DNA from: Chromatiales bacterium
GTDB taxonomy: Bacteria > Pseudomonadota > Gammaproteobacteria > Chromatiales > Chromatiaceae
Direction of reading: 5' to 3'
Length of the DNA stretch: 64,000 nucleotides
Assembly (NCBI GenBank): GCA_028284585.1
Contig: JANQRK010000019.1
Location: 1-64,000, forward strand
This document shows positions 16,770-26,523 of the stretch, piece after piece. How positions within the stretch are numbered: position 1 is the stretch's first letter; every line of letters starts with the position of its first letter. Position numbers and translations under genes: made by a program. The notes beneath the pieces were generated by a model. That model was not told the DNA's origin and did not search any database. It worked only from the letters and a program-made list of their open reading frames with translations.

Positions 16770-18611
16770 ATGCCCGCTTCATCCGACACCACCTGCGATG
16801 TTCGACATACCCTGCAGCGGGTATTCGGCTTTAGCGATTTTCGTCCCCACCAGCGCGCGGTCATTGATGACCTGATCAATGGCGAAGATGCCTTCGTACT
16901 GATGCCGACCGGTGGCGGCAAGTCGCTGTGCTACCAAATCCCTGCGTTGCATCGACTGGGTGTCGGTGTCGTAGTCTCCCCACTGATTTCCCTTATGAAA
17001 GACCAAGTCGATGCGCTGGTCGCCAACGGGGTGGCAGCGGCTTGTTACAACTCGAGCCTTGGCCAGGATGCCGCACACCAGGTCCTTCAGCAGATGCGCA
17101 TGGGTGAATTAGACCTTCTGTATGTCAGCCCAGAGCGCTTGACCAATGAGGCCTTTCTCAGCCAACTGGCAGAGAGCCAGATCGCCTTGTTCGCGATCGA
17201 CGAAGCCCACTGCGTCTCGCAATGGGGACATGATTTTCGACCCGAATACGCCGCGCTCGGCGACCTGCGTACGCGATTCCCTCGGGTCCCGCTGGTCGCA
17301 TTGACCGCGACCGCAGATGCTCAAACACGCGACGATATCCTGCGCGTGCTCGGCCTCACACAGGCGCGCCGCCATAGTAGTGGATTCGACCGCCCGAACA
17401 TCCGCTATGTGGTACTCGAAAAGCACCGACCGCTCGATCAGCTGAGCCGTTTTATCGCTGGCCAGCGCAGCCGGGCGGGCATCGTATACGCACTGTCGCG
17501 TAAACGCGTCGACGACATCGCCGGGCGTCTACAGGCCCAGGGTGTGATGGCGGCGCCCTACCATGCTGGTTTGCCGGCCCACCAGCGTGCGCAGACTCAA
17601 GAGCGCTTTTTGAAAGACGAACTGCAGATCGTCGTGGCAACAGTCGCCTTCGGCATGGGGATCGATAAACCGAATGTGCGTTTCGTCGTCCACTACGACC
17701 TACCCAAGCACATCGAGGGCTACTATCAGGAGACCGGCCGTGCCGGGCGGGACGGCCTACCGGCGGAAGCGCTGTTGCTGTATGGCACCCAGGATGTGGT
17801 TACCGCACGACGCCTGCTCGACAACAACCACAACCCGGACCAGCAGCGCATCGAGATCCACAAGCTCAACGCCATGGTAGCGCTGGCCGAGGCGCTGACT
17901 TGTCGACGCCGCGTGCTGCTTGGCTATTTTGGCGAGGCGCTCGCACAAGATTGTGGCAACTGCGACATCTGCAACGAACCACCGGAGCGCTTCGATGCAA
18001 CCGAGGATGCCCGTAAGGCTCTGTCTTGTGTGTTTCGCGTCGGTCAGCGATTTGGTATGCGCCATGTGATCGAAGTATTGCGCGGCGCCAACACAGATCG
18101 CATTCGTTCGCTCGGCCACGATGGTCTGTCGACTTATGGTATCGGTGCCGACCGCAGCGACCAGGAGTGGACGTCGATCATCCGCCAGCTTGTTCATCAC
18201 GGCTTTTTGATTCAGGACATCGCTAACTACTCAGTGCTCCAGTTGACCTCGGCGGCACGCCCATTGCTGCGCGGCGAGCTTCAGCTCGAATTGGCACGAC
18301 CACGCATCCGAGCGCGGCCACAGGGACCCAAAGCATCGCGCAGTGCGGCAGTACGCGGGCCACATGACGAGGGGCTATTCGATGAGTTGCGCCAACTTCG
18401 CCGCCGCCTGGCCGAAGCCGAAGGTAAGCCGCCATACATCATATTCGGCGATGCCACCTTGGTGGAGATGGCCAGAGAAAAACCGCAGTCAGATCAGGCC
18501 TTGCTGGCAATCAGCGGGGTTGGACAACACAAGCTAGAAAAATACGGGGACGTCTTTCTGCGCGCGATTGCCGCGTATGGTGAAGCGAACAGTGCGCAAG
18601 CAACGCAGTAG
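16770..18611 (+). CDS. recQ: ATP-dependent DNA helicase RecQ
   Basis: 613-residue 3'-5' helicase of the RecFOR pathway. Motif [17 protein letters not shown], motif [19 protein letters not shown], motif III ALTATAD, motif [15 protein letters not shown], and motif [12 protein letters not shown] are intact. The zinc-binding cysteines (CRR ... CGNCDIC) and winged-helix RQC domain follow. An HRDC domain closes the protein ([21 protein letters not shown]). Full length for the E. coli type. Confidence 0.96.
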   Translation: MPASSDTTCDVRHTLQRVFGFSDFRPHQRAVIDDLINGEDAFVLMPTGGGKSLCYQIPALHRLGVGVVVSPLISLMKDQVDALVANGVAAACYNSSLGQDAAHQVLQQMRMGELDLLYVSPERLTNEAFLSQLAESQIALFAIDEAHCVSQWGHDFRPEYAALGDLRTRFPRVPLVALTATADAQTRDDILRVLGLTQARRHSSGFDRPNIRYVVLEKHRPLDQLSRFIAGQRSRAGIVYALSRKRVDDIAGRLQAQGVMAAPYHAGLPAHQRAQTQERFLKDELQIVVATVAFGMGIDKPNVRFVVHYDLPKHIEGYYQETGRAGRDGLPAEALLLYGTQDVVTARRLLDNNHNPDQQRIEIHKLNAMVALAEALTCRRRVLLGYFGEALAQDCGNCDICNEPPERFDATEDARKALSCVFRVGQRFGMRHVIEVLRGANTDRIRSLGHDGLSTYGIGADRSDQEWTSIIRQLVHHGFLIQDIANYSVLQLTSAARPLLRGELQLELARPRIRARPQGPKASRSAAVRGPHDEGLFDELRQLRRRLAEAEGKPPYIIFGDATLVEMAREKPQSDQALLAISGVGQHKLEKYGDVFLRAIAAYGEANSAQATQ

Positions 18612-18882
18612 TAGGTCAGCCGTCAGCCCGTGCGCGGCCCGCCCCGTAAGCGCTTACCGCGATTGCCCTGGCGGCACGGTGAGTCGCCCAGAGCGAGCAC
18701 CCGCTCGCAGACACGACGCTGGTATGATCCGCAGCGCGTGACCAATCTGGCCGCCCCTGTTCGAGTCGCATCGATGATTTCGCGTTGCCAATGCCATGGG
18801 CTAGACTGGACAGCTATCTGAACCGATGGTGCACTGCGCGCCAACGGCGCCAGCCTAATAATCAACTAAACAGGCGGTGAGA

Positions 18883-19347
18883 ATGGAACACAGATTCAAT
18901 CTCGCGTTGACGAGAGAACACTACGCAGAGAGTTTTGATCAATTCATTCGATACGGCAGCATATGGAGAAAGATCGAGTACTTTTTAGTGATCTTCTTCT
19001 TTGCCGTGGCGGCATGGTGTGCTTCCGTCGGCGAGTGGTTTGCTGCTGTGCTGATCACCTTTATTGGGGTTTATGAGTTTTTTGCGCCGACCCTTAAAAA
19101 GAAGACTTGGCTCAAGCATCAAATGGAGTCGGAAAGCGCCGGTTCTGAAGTGGAAATACTTTTAGACGATGAGGGGCTGGAAAGCCCATCTAAGGAAAAG
19201 TTTCCTTGGAAGGATATGTGGCGAGTGGTTAACGCCCCGAAGGGCATACTCCTTTGGCCAGAGAAAAAAAAGATGGTGTATTTGCCGAAAGAGAAGATGG
19301 GCGAAGAGACCGTGAACTATGTGCTATCCATGTGCGGCAAGCGATAG
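18883..19347 (+). CDS. YcxB-like membrane protein
   Basis: 154-residue protein with a soluble N-terminus, two membrane segments (YFLVIFFFAVAAWCASVG and FAAVLITFIGVYEFFAP) and a C-terminal YcxB-type domain (EVEILLDDEGLE, FPWKDMWRVVNAPKGILLW, KMVYLPKEKM). Function of the family is unknown. ATG at 18883 has an AGG eight bases upstream; a GTG at 18877 is also possible. The roughly 270 bases between recQ and this gene hold nothing recognisable. Confidence 0.7.
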   Translation: MEHRFNLALTREHYAESFDQFIRYGSIWRKIEYFLVIFFFAVAAWCASVGEWFAAVLITFIGVYEFFAPTLKKKTWLKHQMESESAGSEVEILLDDEGLESPSKEKFPWKDMWRVVNAPKGILLWPEKKKMVYLPKEKMGEETVNYVLSMCGKR

Positions 19348-19778
19348 CCTTTGCCGTGCCCCCGCATGGCTGCTTCTGTGTCGGGCCACGCGATCAGCCG
19401 ACGTACTCAGCGTTATCCTGTTCTCGGATCGGCGTTGATCTCGGCCTTCAAGGACGGTGAAAAACTAGCAGCCGCAGTTGCTCCGGCAGACCCAGTGGAT
19501 AAGGAATCCTTGCACACGGACTCTACTCGAGTAGTCCTGACGATCCATGCGCCGCAGTAAGACAACGGCCATCTAGCCTTTCAGTTATCCTGCCTGTTGT
19601 AGCGCTCAGCCAGCTCTGGAACCTGATTGGCATTGCCGAGAATGCATTGTTGTACGAGTGGGTATTGCTCGATATCGTAGTCGGTGCCGGTTTCCTGGTC
19701 GGCAACATTCCCAGCTATCAGGCCTACCGATTGCCACTGGCCGACGGTCTGTCGGTGCGAAATATAGGCGTCCCTATC
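19348..19778. other. region with a possible degraded membrane-protein fragment
   Basis: No confident gene. From about 19563 a frame lacking a start codon runs into the DUF3299 gene and encodes a hydrophobic stretch (LSVILPVVALSQLWNLIGIA, then LLDIVVGAGFLVGNI). An ATG at 19546 opens a different frame that stops after nine codons, so a frameshifted small membrane protein is possible. Alternatively it is chance. Confidence 0.3.
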
Positions 19779-20426
19779 ATGAACTCAAGATTCACAGCGC
19801 TACTCGTCATTCTTGGCGCCATTTCGGTAGGTGGGTGTGATACTTCCGAAGATCTGCAGGGGCAAGCCGAACCACTGAGGACCACTCCACCCCCCGCTGC
19901 GCTGGGGTCGGAGGCAATCGATGCGACCGCCACCGGCAAGCCCTTGACACGAAACGATGCTATGGCGGACGGAGATGCCAGAACCATCGAATGGGATGTG
20001 TTGATCCCAGAGGACTGGCGACCCGAAACCCTAATGGCCGCTTACGATACCGAAAATCTCAGTGATGATGATCCACGGGCGCAGGAGCTACTCGACAAAT
20101 TGACCACCTTGTGGAAGGAAGCTCCCATCGTTCCGGCACTGGCGGGTCAGCGGGTTAGGCTGCCCGGCTTTGTCGTTCCGCTGGAGATGGACGAAAAAAA
20201 GATCGGTCAGTTCCTGTTGGTGCCTTACTACGGCGCCTGTATCCACACCCCCCCGCCACCCGCAAACCAGACCGTCCACGTGGTGATCCGCGAAAATGAC
20301 GTGTTCCAAGGTCAACTTTTCGACGTGGTATGGGTGACGGGCACCATGCGTATCGAACGCTTGTCCAGCGAACTGGCCGAGGCAGGGTATCGGTTGGAGG
20401 ATGCCAGTGTGGCGCCTTACGAATGA
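19779..20426 (+). CDS. DUF3299 lipoprotein
   Basis: 215-residue exported lipoprotein (lipobox ISVGGC). It contains the DUF3299 core: RLPGFVVPLEMDEKKIGQFL, the signature VPYYGACIHTPPPPANQ, and VTGTMRIERLSSELAEAGY. The Cys/His pair in the signature suggests a metal- or redox-related site. DUF3299 proteins often accompany ABC exporters of the MacB/LolCDE type, none of which is here. The chosen ATG gives a proper signal peptide; the frame is open further upstream. Confidence 0.8.
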   Translation: MNSRFTALLVILGAISVGGCDTSEDLQGQAEPLRTTPPPAALGSEAIDATATGKPLTRNDAMADGDARTIEWDVLIPEDWRPETLMAAYDTENLSDDDPRAQELLDKLTTLWKEAPIVPALAGQRVRLPGFVVPLEMDEKKIGQFLLVPYYGACIHTPPPPANQTVHVVIRENDVFQGQLFDVVWVTGTMRIERLSSELAEAGYRLEDASVAPYE

Positions 20427-20489
20427 TACTTCCGAGGCTGGTCAGTGGTAGCCGTCTGATTGGCCTGCCGGACGGTGTACCGCGACTGT

Positions 20490-23273
20490 CTAGGCTGAGC
20501 GACGCTTCCCCTCAGCCAAGGTGAGGATGCGTCGCGCGAGTTCATCGATGAACAGATTTTGCTGCGATGTATCCAGTTGTGCGATGGCCTTACCGCCCGG
20601 ACTGAGGAACTGTATGTCGCTCAAGCGCAGGGCCTGCTCCTGGCCATCAGTGTCCTGATAAGGATACGCATACTGGGCCGTCAGGCCATGTTCGATCAGT
20701 ACTGGCACGATCTCCAATTTGTCGTGCGCGCGCCGAGTCAACAACCATGGCAGTTCCTTGTCTTTGATGTAGCGGGACGCGAGAAAATTCGGTGTGACCA
20801 ACAATAGCGCTATCGCCGAGCGCGCCAGATTGTCCTCGATCTCGGCCTCCCAGGTCTGCCCCGGGTCGATGCGACCATCGACCCAGATGCGGATGCTGCC
20901 GGCGTCCTCGGCGGGTTTCAGGTATTTCCTGATGCGTTCACACCAGGCGCGATCCTCGTGCGCGTAGCTTATGAAGAGTTGTGGCGCATCCAGGCCGTTC
21001 TCGGATCGCTCGCCCCCGATATCGCCGGGCCAGGGTAGGGGGCCATGTGCCGATCCGTTTGCCCCTTGCAGTGAGTCGCTGGCCGCATCGGGGCCGAGCG
21101 GTGAGCTCGATAGATAGTCTGGCTTGGTCGCCTTGACCACGGTAACCGCCCCTGCGTACTGCTTGTGCAACACGCCCTGCGGATCTACGTCGAAACCGGC
21201 ATGCAGCGCATAGTCGACGACCGCCTCCTCACCGTCTGCGAGGATGCTGGCGAGCATCTCTTGGTGACGGTCATAGGCCAAGTCGATCGCAGGGGTCATC
21301 TCGTGCAGCAGACCTTTGCTGGCCATGTTGTCGCGAATTGCTGCGAACAGCGTATCGATATCGGTCTGATCCGTAGAGGTGGAGTAGACCAGAATCCCAC
21401 CGGGCTTGAGCACTCGATAGATCTCGCGTAGACAGCGTGGCCGATTGTGGACGGCGTAGAGCACATTCATCAGCACTATGCCATCGAAGGTGTTTTCATC
21501 CACTTCGCGCAGACTCTCGATGATATCGCCCTTGAAGATCTGCACCCGATGGAGTTGATCTGACAGACCATCGGAAAACTTGCTGCGCAGTTGTTCGAGC
21601 ATCCCCTCGTTGCCTTCGACCGCCAGCACGCTACGGTCTTCATTCTGCCGCAATAACTCGAGCAACACATTGCCGGTACCGGCACCGAGATCGGCCACGG
21701 ATTTTGCTGGGCCGAGCAGGCCAACCATTTGCTCGATCAGCTGCTGGTAGGCATCGAAGCGCGTCAGCATGCGATCGTAAAGCTTGGCGTAGATCGTCCA
21801 GTTGACCTCCTCGTTGAGTCGCGTCTGCAGATCCTGCCAGAGCGCCTCGGACTTTTCGGCATGCACGATGTTCAGGTTGACCGACCAGGCCAAGATCTCA
21901 CCCTCTTCGTCGGGGATCTGTGCGGCGATCTTCTTGAATACAATGCGCCCGTACTTGGACGAGACATACTCAAGGTCCTCAACATCCACCAGCGGATACT
22001 TCTCCTCGGAAAAAATTCGCTGACCACGTTCGATCACATCGCGGTGATTGTCGAGACGCAGAATGAAATCCTCGACATGGCGAAACCGGATCAGTCCCAT
22101 CTGTTTCGCCACTACTTCGTCGAAGGCCGGATTCCAGTCGAGAAAATGGTAGTCACGATCGAGGATATAGGCAGGGCTGACCAAGTCGAGCAGGGCGGCC
22201 CGGGCCTGATGGATATTCTCCCAGTGGGCCGCCAGCCGCGGGGTATCGGTCTCCTTATTGGTGGCCACCAGGTCGGTCTTGTCGAACTGGTACCACTGAT
22301 TCATCAGCTCGTCGAAGGCGAGACGGTTCTGCGACCAGTCCTTCAGCAGGCTCAATAGGGCATCATGCGACTGCACTACCACTTCTTCCGGCAAGGACAG
22401 GATAGCGCGCGCTCGATCCAGGATCTTCAAGTTTGCGGCGCTGCCGTTCTCACCCACCTGCGCCGAGCACACCTCATCGATCCGGTTACATATCCGATTG
22501 ACGATATCGTCCCAGGCGACCGGCAGCGGTGAATTCGCAATCGTCAGACTGCTGATGACACCGCGCTGAAAGATAACGGGTTCGGCCAAACCGGCTACCG
22601 ACATCTCCTGTCGCACGCCGTGATACACTTCTTCGATGGTGACGACGCCATCCTGATTTCGATCGGCACGCCCACTACGGATCACCTCGATCATGGCTGC
22701 GGTCATGTAGCTGCTGGCGCCATCGGCTGGGGCATAGGCGGCTTGATCGGCTGCCGAAGCGGCGATTACACACACCGCATAACCGCTACCGATCGCGTCG
22801 CTGGTATCACGAAAACTGTCTTGCAGAAAGCGGTCCAGCTCGAGTTGCCCGCCGGCGGTTCCAGCAAAACAACAATCCAACACGATGACGATGCGCCGGC
22901 ACTGCGTCTCGCGGAACAGCGAGCGCAGGCTATCGGCCGGTATGGTCGTCGCATGCAGGTGTTCGGGTTCGGTGTTGACCGTGGCCAGATGCAGCCGCGC
23001 CTCACTGTCGAGCAGGCCGTGTCCGGAATAGAAGAGAAAGATCTGGTCTTCGCGTGATGCCTTGCGCATCACTTTGTTGATGCGCAGCAGCACCTCGTAG
23101 TGCGGTAGATCCAGCGCGACCTGGACATTGTCAAACCGCGAGTACTGCGGATCCGACAACAAGGCCTTCAGCTCCCTGACATCGGTGGCGGCACACGCCA
23201 ATGGCGACAGACTGCCGTTCGACTCCGGAAACTCGGAGCTACCGATCAGGATCGCATGCTTACGCCGAGCCAT
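20490..23273 (-). CDS. caspase-PAS-methyltransferase-TIR multidomain protein
   Basis: 927 residues with an unusual architecture. Residues 1-250: C14 caspase-like protease with catalytic His85 (FYSGHG) and Cys135 (LDCCFAG). An EF-hand-like loop DRNQDGVVTIEE (204-215) suggests calcium activation. 255-350: helical linker. About 355-470: PAS-like domain (LLDLVSPAYILDRDYHFLDW). About 495-715: class I SAM methyltransferase (VADLGAGTGNVLLEL; GDIIESL; FDGIVLMNVLYAVHNRP). 720-760: low-complexity linker. 764-915: TIR domain (LFISYAHEDRAWCERI ... LLLVTPNFLASRYIKDKE) with the likely NADase Glu840. The start overlaps the upstream GNAT gene by 14 bases, so the pair is translationally coupled. Caspase and TIR effectors are established in bacterial immunity and regulated cell death. 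A role in phage defence or stress-induced suicide is inference, and I know of no described system with this combination. Confidence 0.85.
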   Translation of the reverse strand: MARRKHAILIGSSEFPESNGSLSPLACAATDVRELKALLSDPQYSRFDNVQVALDLPHYEVLLRINKVMRKASREDQIFLFYSGHGLLDSEARLHLATVNTEPEHLHATTIPADSLRSLFRETQCRRIVIVLDCCFAGTAGGQLELDRFLQDSFRDTSDAIGSGYAVCVIAASAADQAAYAPADGASSYMTAAMIEVIRSGRADRNQDGVVTIEEVYHGVRQEMSVAGLAEPVIFQRGVISSLTIANSPLPVAWDDIVNRICNRIDEVCSAQVGENGSAANLKILDRARAILSLPEEVVVQSHDALLSLLKDWSQNRLAFDELMNQWYQFDKTDLVATNKETDTPRLAAHWENIHQARAALLDLVSPAYILDRDYHFLDWNPAFDEVVAKQMGLIRFRHVEDFILRLDNHRDVIERGQRIFSEEKYPLVDVEDLEYVSSKYGRIVFKKIAAQIPDEEGEILAWSVNLNIVHAEKSEALWQDLQTRLNEEVNWTIYAKLYDRMLTRFDAYQQLIEQMVGLLGPAKSVADLGAGTGNVLLELLRQNEDRSVLAVEGNEGMLEQLRSKFSDGLSDQLHRVQIFKGDIIESLREVDENTFDGIVLMNVLYAVHNRPRCLREIYRVLKPGGILVYSTSTDQTDIDTLFAAIRDNMASKGLLHEMTPAIDLAYDRHQEMLASILADGEEAVVDYALHAGFDVDPQGVLHKQYAGAVTVVKATKPDYLSSSPLGPDAASDSLQGANGSAHGPLPWPGDIGGERSENGLDAPQLFISYAHEDRAWCERIRKYLKPAEDAGSIRIWVDGRIDPGQTWEAEIEDNLARSAIALLLVTPNFLASRYIKDKELPWLLTRRAHDKLEIVPVLIEHGLTAQYAYPYQDTDGQEQALRLSDIQFLSPGGKAIAQLDTSQQNLFIDELARRILTLAEGKRRSA

Positions 23274-24819
23274 GCAGATTCTCCAACCAGTTGTTTAGCT
23301 CGTGCAAGACCGACCCGCAGGCCTCGCTGCCCGGACATCTCGCATGGCCCAGTTGGAGCACCTGACTAGCACTGCACAGGCGCACATTGGCATTCGGCAG
23401 ACGTGCGTGTAATTCGCGGATGACATCGCGCAAGCCCTCGTCGGGTCGGCCCAGTCCCAGTCGAAGATGTGCCAGCAGCGGGCTATGGCCGCTCTTGGCC
23501 ACCCGACCAGCGGCCGGCCGGCGCAGGGCCGGCGGTACAAAGGGCTTGCGCAGACAGTTCTCAATCGCCTGGACGTCGAGGTTCGGATCGGTTATTTCTA
23601 TGGCAAGTGGGCGCTCCGATGGTGCGTCTAGCGACATGCGGAACGCGCTCTGTCCGGCGCTACCATGGTCTTCTCCATTCAAATCGAGATGCATCGCCAC
23701 TGCCCAGGAGTCCAGGCGCTGCGCGCGCGTATAGTGGGAGCGTCCGTCCTTCGTGATGGTCACGAAACCAAATTTGCGGTACATCGACTCGTGAAACGGT
23801 GCGCACTCCAGCAACAGGTAGCGTTTACGCTCCCGGCGTGCCTCTTCGATCACCCTGCGCATCAAGACCCGCAGGATACCGTAGCCGCGATAATCGGGGT
23901 GTACGACGACCCGACTGACTTCACACGCATGCTGCGGATAGGCGTATTTCTGGTGGTCGCTCAGATCCATGAAGTAATCAAATGAGTCCACGATCGGCAA
24001 GGAGGCCAGGTTGCGGCGCTTCAGCAGGTCACGGTAGACACGGCCGGGTTCCTCGCGCGCGAAGGCGCTACACCAATCCTCATAGCGTGGCGCCTGGGCG
24101 AGCCCAGAGCGCAGGGGTGATGCCCCGGGCGAGATCAGACGCGCCGTTGCGGCGACCCGGTTGGCGGTTCGGTCGAACACCACGAAGTGCTTGGCCCGCG
24201 TATCATAGCCATCCAGATCGAGCTTGATCGCCGACTCGGCGACATCCGCCTCGAGATAGCCGAGCGAAGAATAAACACGATGCCGCAACGCCAGACATTC
24301 TCTGAAGCTGGCCTTGTCGCATACCCGTTGCGCCTCCAGCGGTATCTGCTCACGGCGCGTGCGCCGATTCCCCTGTGGTGGTGCCAACTTGAACCATAGC
24401 CGATGGACCAGCCGCTGAAACACGGTGCGCAAGTCGCGTTTGATCTCCCCCGGTGCGATCACCGCGTCGAGACCGATTGCCCGATCATCGGATAGCTCGG
24501 TCACGCCGACCAGACCGACCACAACCTGCTGTCGCCAGGATGTCTCGAGGATGTGTTGTGCGAGGCCCGATGCCTTGCAACCGTCCGTAGTCGGTTCGAC
24601 CAGTTTGGGGGAAACGATCACCAGTGCACGACGGTCTTTCTGCACGCCTTTGGTCAGGTAATTTGCCGGGTCTGTCTGCCCGTGCGCAAACTCCACGGCG
24701 ACTCGAACGGCGTCATCGGCCTGTGGTAGCTCGATGCCCTCCGCCAGTCGGGCCAGGTCGTGGGCCGAGAGCCTTTTCAGTGCCGCCGACTCCAGACAGA
24801 GTTTCAATTCGATGAGCAT
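23260..24819 (-). CDS. GNAT / acyl-homoserine-lactone-synthase-like protein with N-terminal effector-associated region
   Basis: 519 residues, first gene of the operon. Residues 1-145: helical N-terminus and an alpha/beta stretch (RRALVIVSPKLVEP, VVVGLVGVTEL) not matched to a known family; its place resembles the small effector-associated domains of predicted conflict systems. About 160-375: N-acyltransferase fold. FRECLALRHRVYSSLGYL, DLDGYDTRAKHFVVFD and the acetyl-CoA loop VSRVVVHPDYRGYGILR recall FeeM and autoinducer (LuxI-type) synthases. 380-519: uncharacterised tail, ending with Cys-containing GHARCPGSEACGSVL. It may make or attach an acyl signal sensed by the partner. Function is inferred only. 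Confidence 0.75.
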   Translation of the reverse strand: MLIELKLCLESAALKRLSAHDLARLAEGIELPQADDAVRVAVEFAHGQTDPANYLTKGVQKDRRALVIVSPKLVEPTTDGCKASGLAQHILETSWRQQVVVGLVGVTELSDDRAIGLDAVIAPGEIKRDLRTVFQRLVHRLWFKLAPPQGNRRTRREQIPLEAQRVCDKASFRECLALRHRVYSSLGYLEADVAESAIKLDLDGYDTRAKHFVVFDRTANRVAATARLISPGASPLRSGLAQAPRYEDWCSAFAREEPGRVYRDLLKRRNLASLPIVDSFDYFMDLSDHQKYAYPQHACEVSRVVVHPDYRGYGILRVLMRRVIEEARRERKRYLLLECAPFHESMYRKFGFVTITKDGRSHYTRAQRLDSWAVAMHLDLNGEDHGSAGQSAFRMSLDAPSERPLAIEITDPNLDVQAIENCLRKPFVPPALRRPAAGRVAKSGHSPLLAHLRLGLGRPDEGLRDVIRELHARLPNANVRLCSASQVLQLGHARCPGSEACGSVLHELNNWLENLHGSA

Positions 24820-25077
24820 CGTCCCTTACACCGTGTCCATAAACTAGAAAATAGATAAATTTAATCTTATAAATATATGCATTTAAATACTTTTCATCTA
24901 AAAAATGGCCCTATTATCATGCGGTATCCAAAGCGGCCATCCCGCGTTATCTCTGGTAACAAAGTCTAATCGGACATAGGTTCCTACCCAGCGCAATGCG
25001 TCACCTGTGCAATGTGACTTAATCACGTTCGGGCAATGGACGAGCTACCGGGCGAGGGCAATTGATTGGACGCCTAG
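24820..25077. promoter_or_regulatory. AT-rich divergent promoter region of the caspase/GNAT operon
   Basis: About 24835-24915 is strongly AT-rich against a GC-rich background. Read on the minus strand it offers TATTTATAAGAT-like -10 material upstream of the GNAT start at 24819. It probably drives the caspase-TIR operon on the minus strand and possibly the ceramidase-family gene on the plus strand. No palindromic operator was recognised. Confidence 0.45.
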
Positions 25078-25875
25078 ATGACGGGCGAACCCCTACGGGA
25101 AGCAAATCCGATGCGTGCTACGACCAACACCGTCCCGCTAGGCCGACGCTGCGGTTTGCAGCTGGCAACCGCAACAGCCTTGATCTTGCTCATTGGTTGG
25201 CTGGTCGGACCGGTGGCACAGGATCCTCAGTATCACGACTTCGCTGACCAGCGCCCACTCGGATCGCTGCCTAACGCGGCCGATGTCCTGTCGAACTTGC
25301 CATTTTGTCTATTCGGCTTGTTTGGGCTCTACACCTTGCTGAGGTGGGGTGACCGACCGCTTGCCACCCGCGTGTTCTATTTTGGCTTTTTCGGTGGTGT
25401 CTTCCTGACCGGATTCGGTTCCGCCTACTATCATTTCGCCCCGGACAACGCGACTTTGTTCTGGGACCGGCTGCCGATCGCGGTTAGCTTCATCAGCATC
25501 TTCTGCGCGGTGTTCGCCGAGCGCGTGAATACGGGACTGGCACGTCGGTTGTTTCCGTGGCTGATGGCGGTGGGCATCGCTAGCGTGCTGTATTGGCACT
25601 GGTTAGACGACTTGCGTCCCTATCTCGTGGTGCAGTTTGGCACCTTGCTCGCGCTGGCGTTCATGCTGTTGCGCTATCGCCGCTTCGATTCTTGGATGCT
25701 GTGGCTCGCGCTTAGTTTCTACCTGCTCGCCAAGCTGTTTGAATTGGGCGACACGGCGATCTATGCAATGACGTCGGAGTTGATTAGTGGGCACACGCTG
25801 AAACATCTCGCGGCCTCGCTACCTGCGCTGATCATCGCGTTCAAGGTTTCCGCAGAGGCGAGGTCGGCACATTAA
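25078..25875 (+). CDS. ceramidase/alkaline phytoceramidase-family (CREST) membrane protein
   Basis: 265-residue multi-pass protein with seven or so membrane helices. Features of the ceramidase/CREST superfamily: DVLSNLPFCLFGLFGLY near 75, the Ser-x-x-x-His type segment GFGSAYYHFAPDNATLFWDRLP, and a C-terminal SGHTLKHLAASLPALI with two His. These could form the zinc site of an amidase-type membrane hydrolase; the bacterial substrate is unknown. An in-frame ATG at 25111 is an alternative start. Neither start has a strong ribosome site. Confidence 0.75.
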   Translation: MTGEPLREANPMRATTNTVPLGRRCGLQLATATALILLIGWLVGPVAQDPQYHDFADQRPLGSLPNAADVLSNLPFCLFGLFGLYTLLRWGDRPLATRVFYFGFFGGVFLTGFGSAYYHFAPDNATLFWDRLPIAVSFISIFCAVFAERVNTGLARRLFPWLMAVGIASVLYWHWLDDLRPYLVVQFGTLLALAFMLLRYRRFDSWMLWLALSFYLLAKLFELGDTAIYAMTSELISGHTLKHLAASLPALIIAFKVSAEARSAH

Positions 25876-26304
25876 GCGGCATTTACGCACAAGCCGCGCG
25901 GCCTGGCCGGTTGGTCGTTTCCCCCTGGCTGAGTGCGCATTGCATCCGTTGAGATCAGGGTAGTCAGCCATTCTGTGAAGTGCTGTCCGACCAAGCCCAA
26001 GCAGTCTAGATGCTCGGCGAGCGTGTTGAGTAGGAACTGAGCACGCCGGCTAGCGCTGCATGCCGCGTCTTGAAGTGCGGTGTCCGACGGGTAACCGGCC
26101 GCATTGTCGCCACTGGATGCGCATTGGCCCACTCTGAACAACCTCTTCATGCTGACGAGTAGTCGTGGCTGAGCCCCTCCTGATCGAAGTTTAACGAGCG
26201 GCTCGCCAGCGTACCCCGTACTTTGGCTAGCGTCGTGCAATGCGACGGTTGTGTCGATTGCGCTTGTTGGACACGTACCGCATCGCGGAAATTTGCGAGG
26301 AGCG
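25876..26304. other. about 430 bases without a convincing gene
   Basis: A minus-strand frame ending at 25872 is open here, with a possible internal ATG near 26150 that would give about 91 residues. Its composition (Cys, Ser, Arg scattered) and lack of a ribosome site make it doubtful. Nothing else is recognised. Confidence 0.35.
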
Positions 26305-26508
26305 CTATTCAGCATGGGTTGCGAGCACAAGCAGGATCTTTTCCAAGGACAAGGCGCGTGACCGTATACTTGGAAAAGACCACGTCTTGCGCAGTGCTTG
26401 CTTGTCGCCCCGGCGTTGTGCCTTGCGGGTCTTCTGATGTACACCACCTTTCCTTAGCAAGGGATGGTTGTGCAGCAGGTTCCTGGGTTTGTTGCTTCGT
26501 TTACTCAT
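26305..26508 (-). CDS. small basic protein downstream of rtcB
   Basis: 67 residues, very basic N-terminal half (MSKRSNKPRNLLHNHPLLRK, then GGVHQKTRKAQRRGDKQALR). The pattern HPLLRKGGVHxK resembles short conserved hypothetical proteins I recall from other gammaproteobacteria, but I can assign no function. Support for being real: a good ribosome site (GAGAGGAA, seven bases before ATG) and location just after the rtcB terminator on the same strand, so expression would depend on read-through or its own promoter. The basic character would suit RNA binding; this is inference. Confidence 0.6.
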   Translation of the reverse strand: MSKRSNKPRNLLHNHPLLRKGGVHQKTRKAQRRGDKQALRKTWSFPSIRSRALSLEKILLVLATHAE

Positions 26509-26523
26509 TGGTCATTCCTCTCG

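Noticed and set aside
21729..22358. 209-codon plus-strand frame antisense to the caspase-TIR gene
   Set aside because: Lies wholly within the multidomain gene and lacks any recognisable domain.
25872..26447. 191-codon minus-strand frame downstream of rtcB
   Set aside because: Overlaps the better-supported 67-residue gene, has no ribosome site and random-looking composition.
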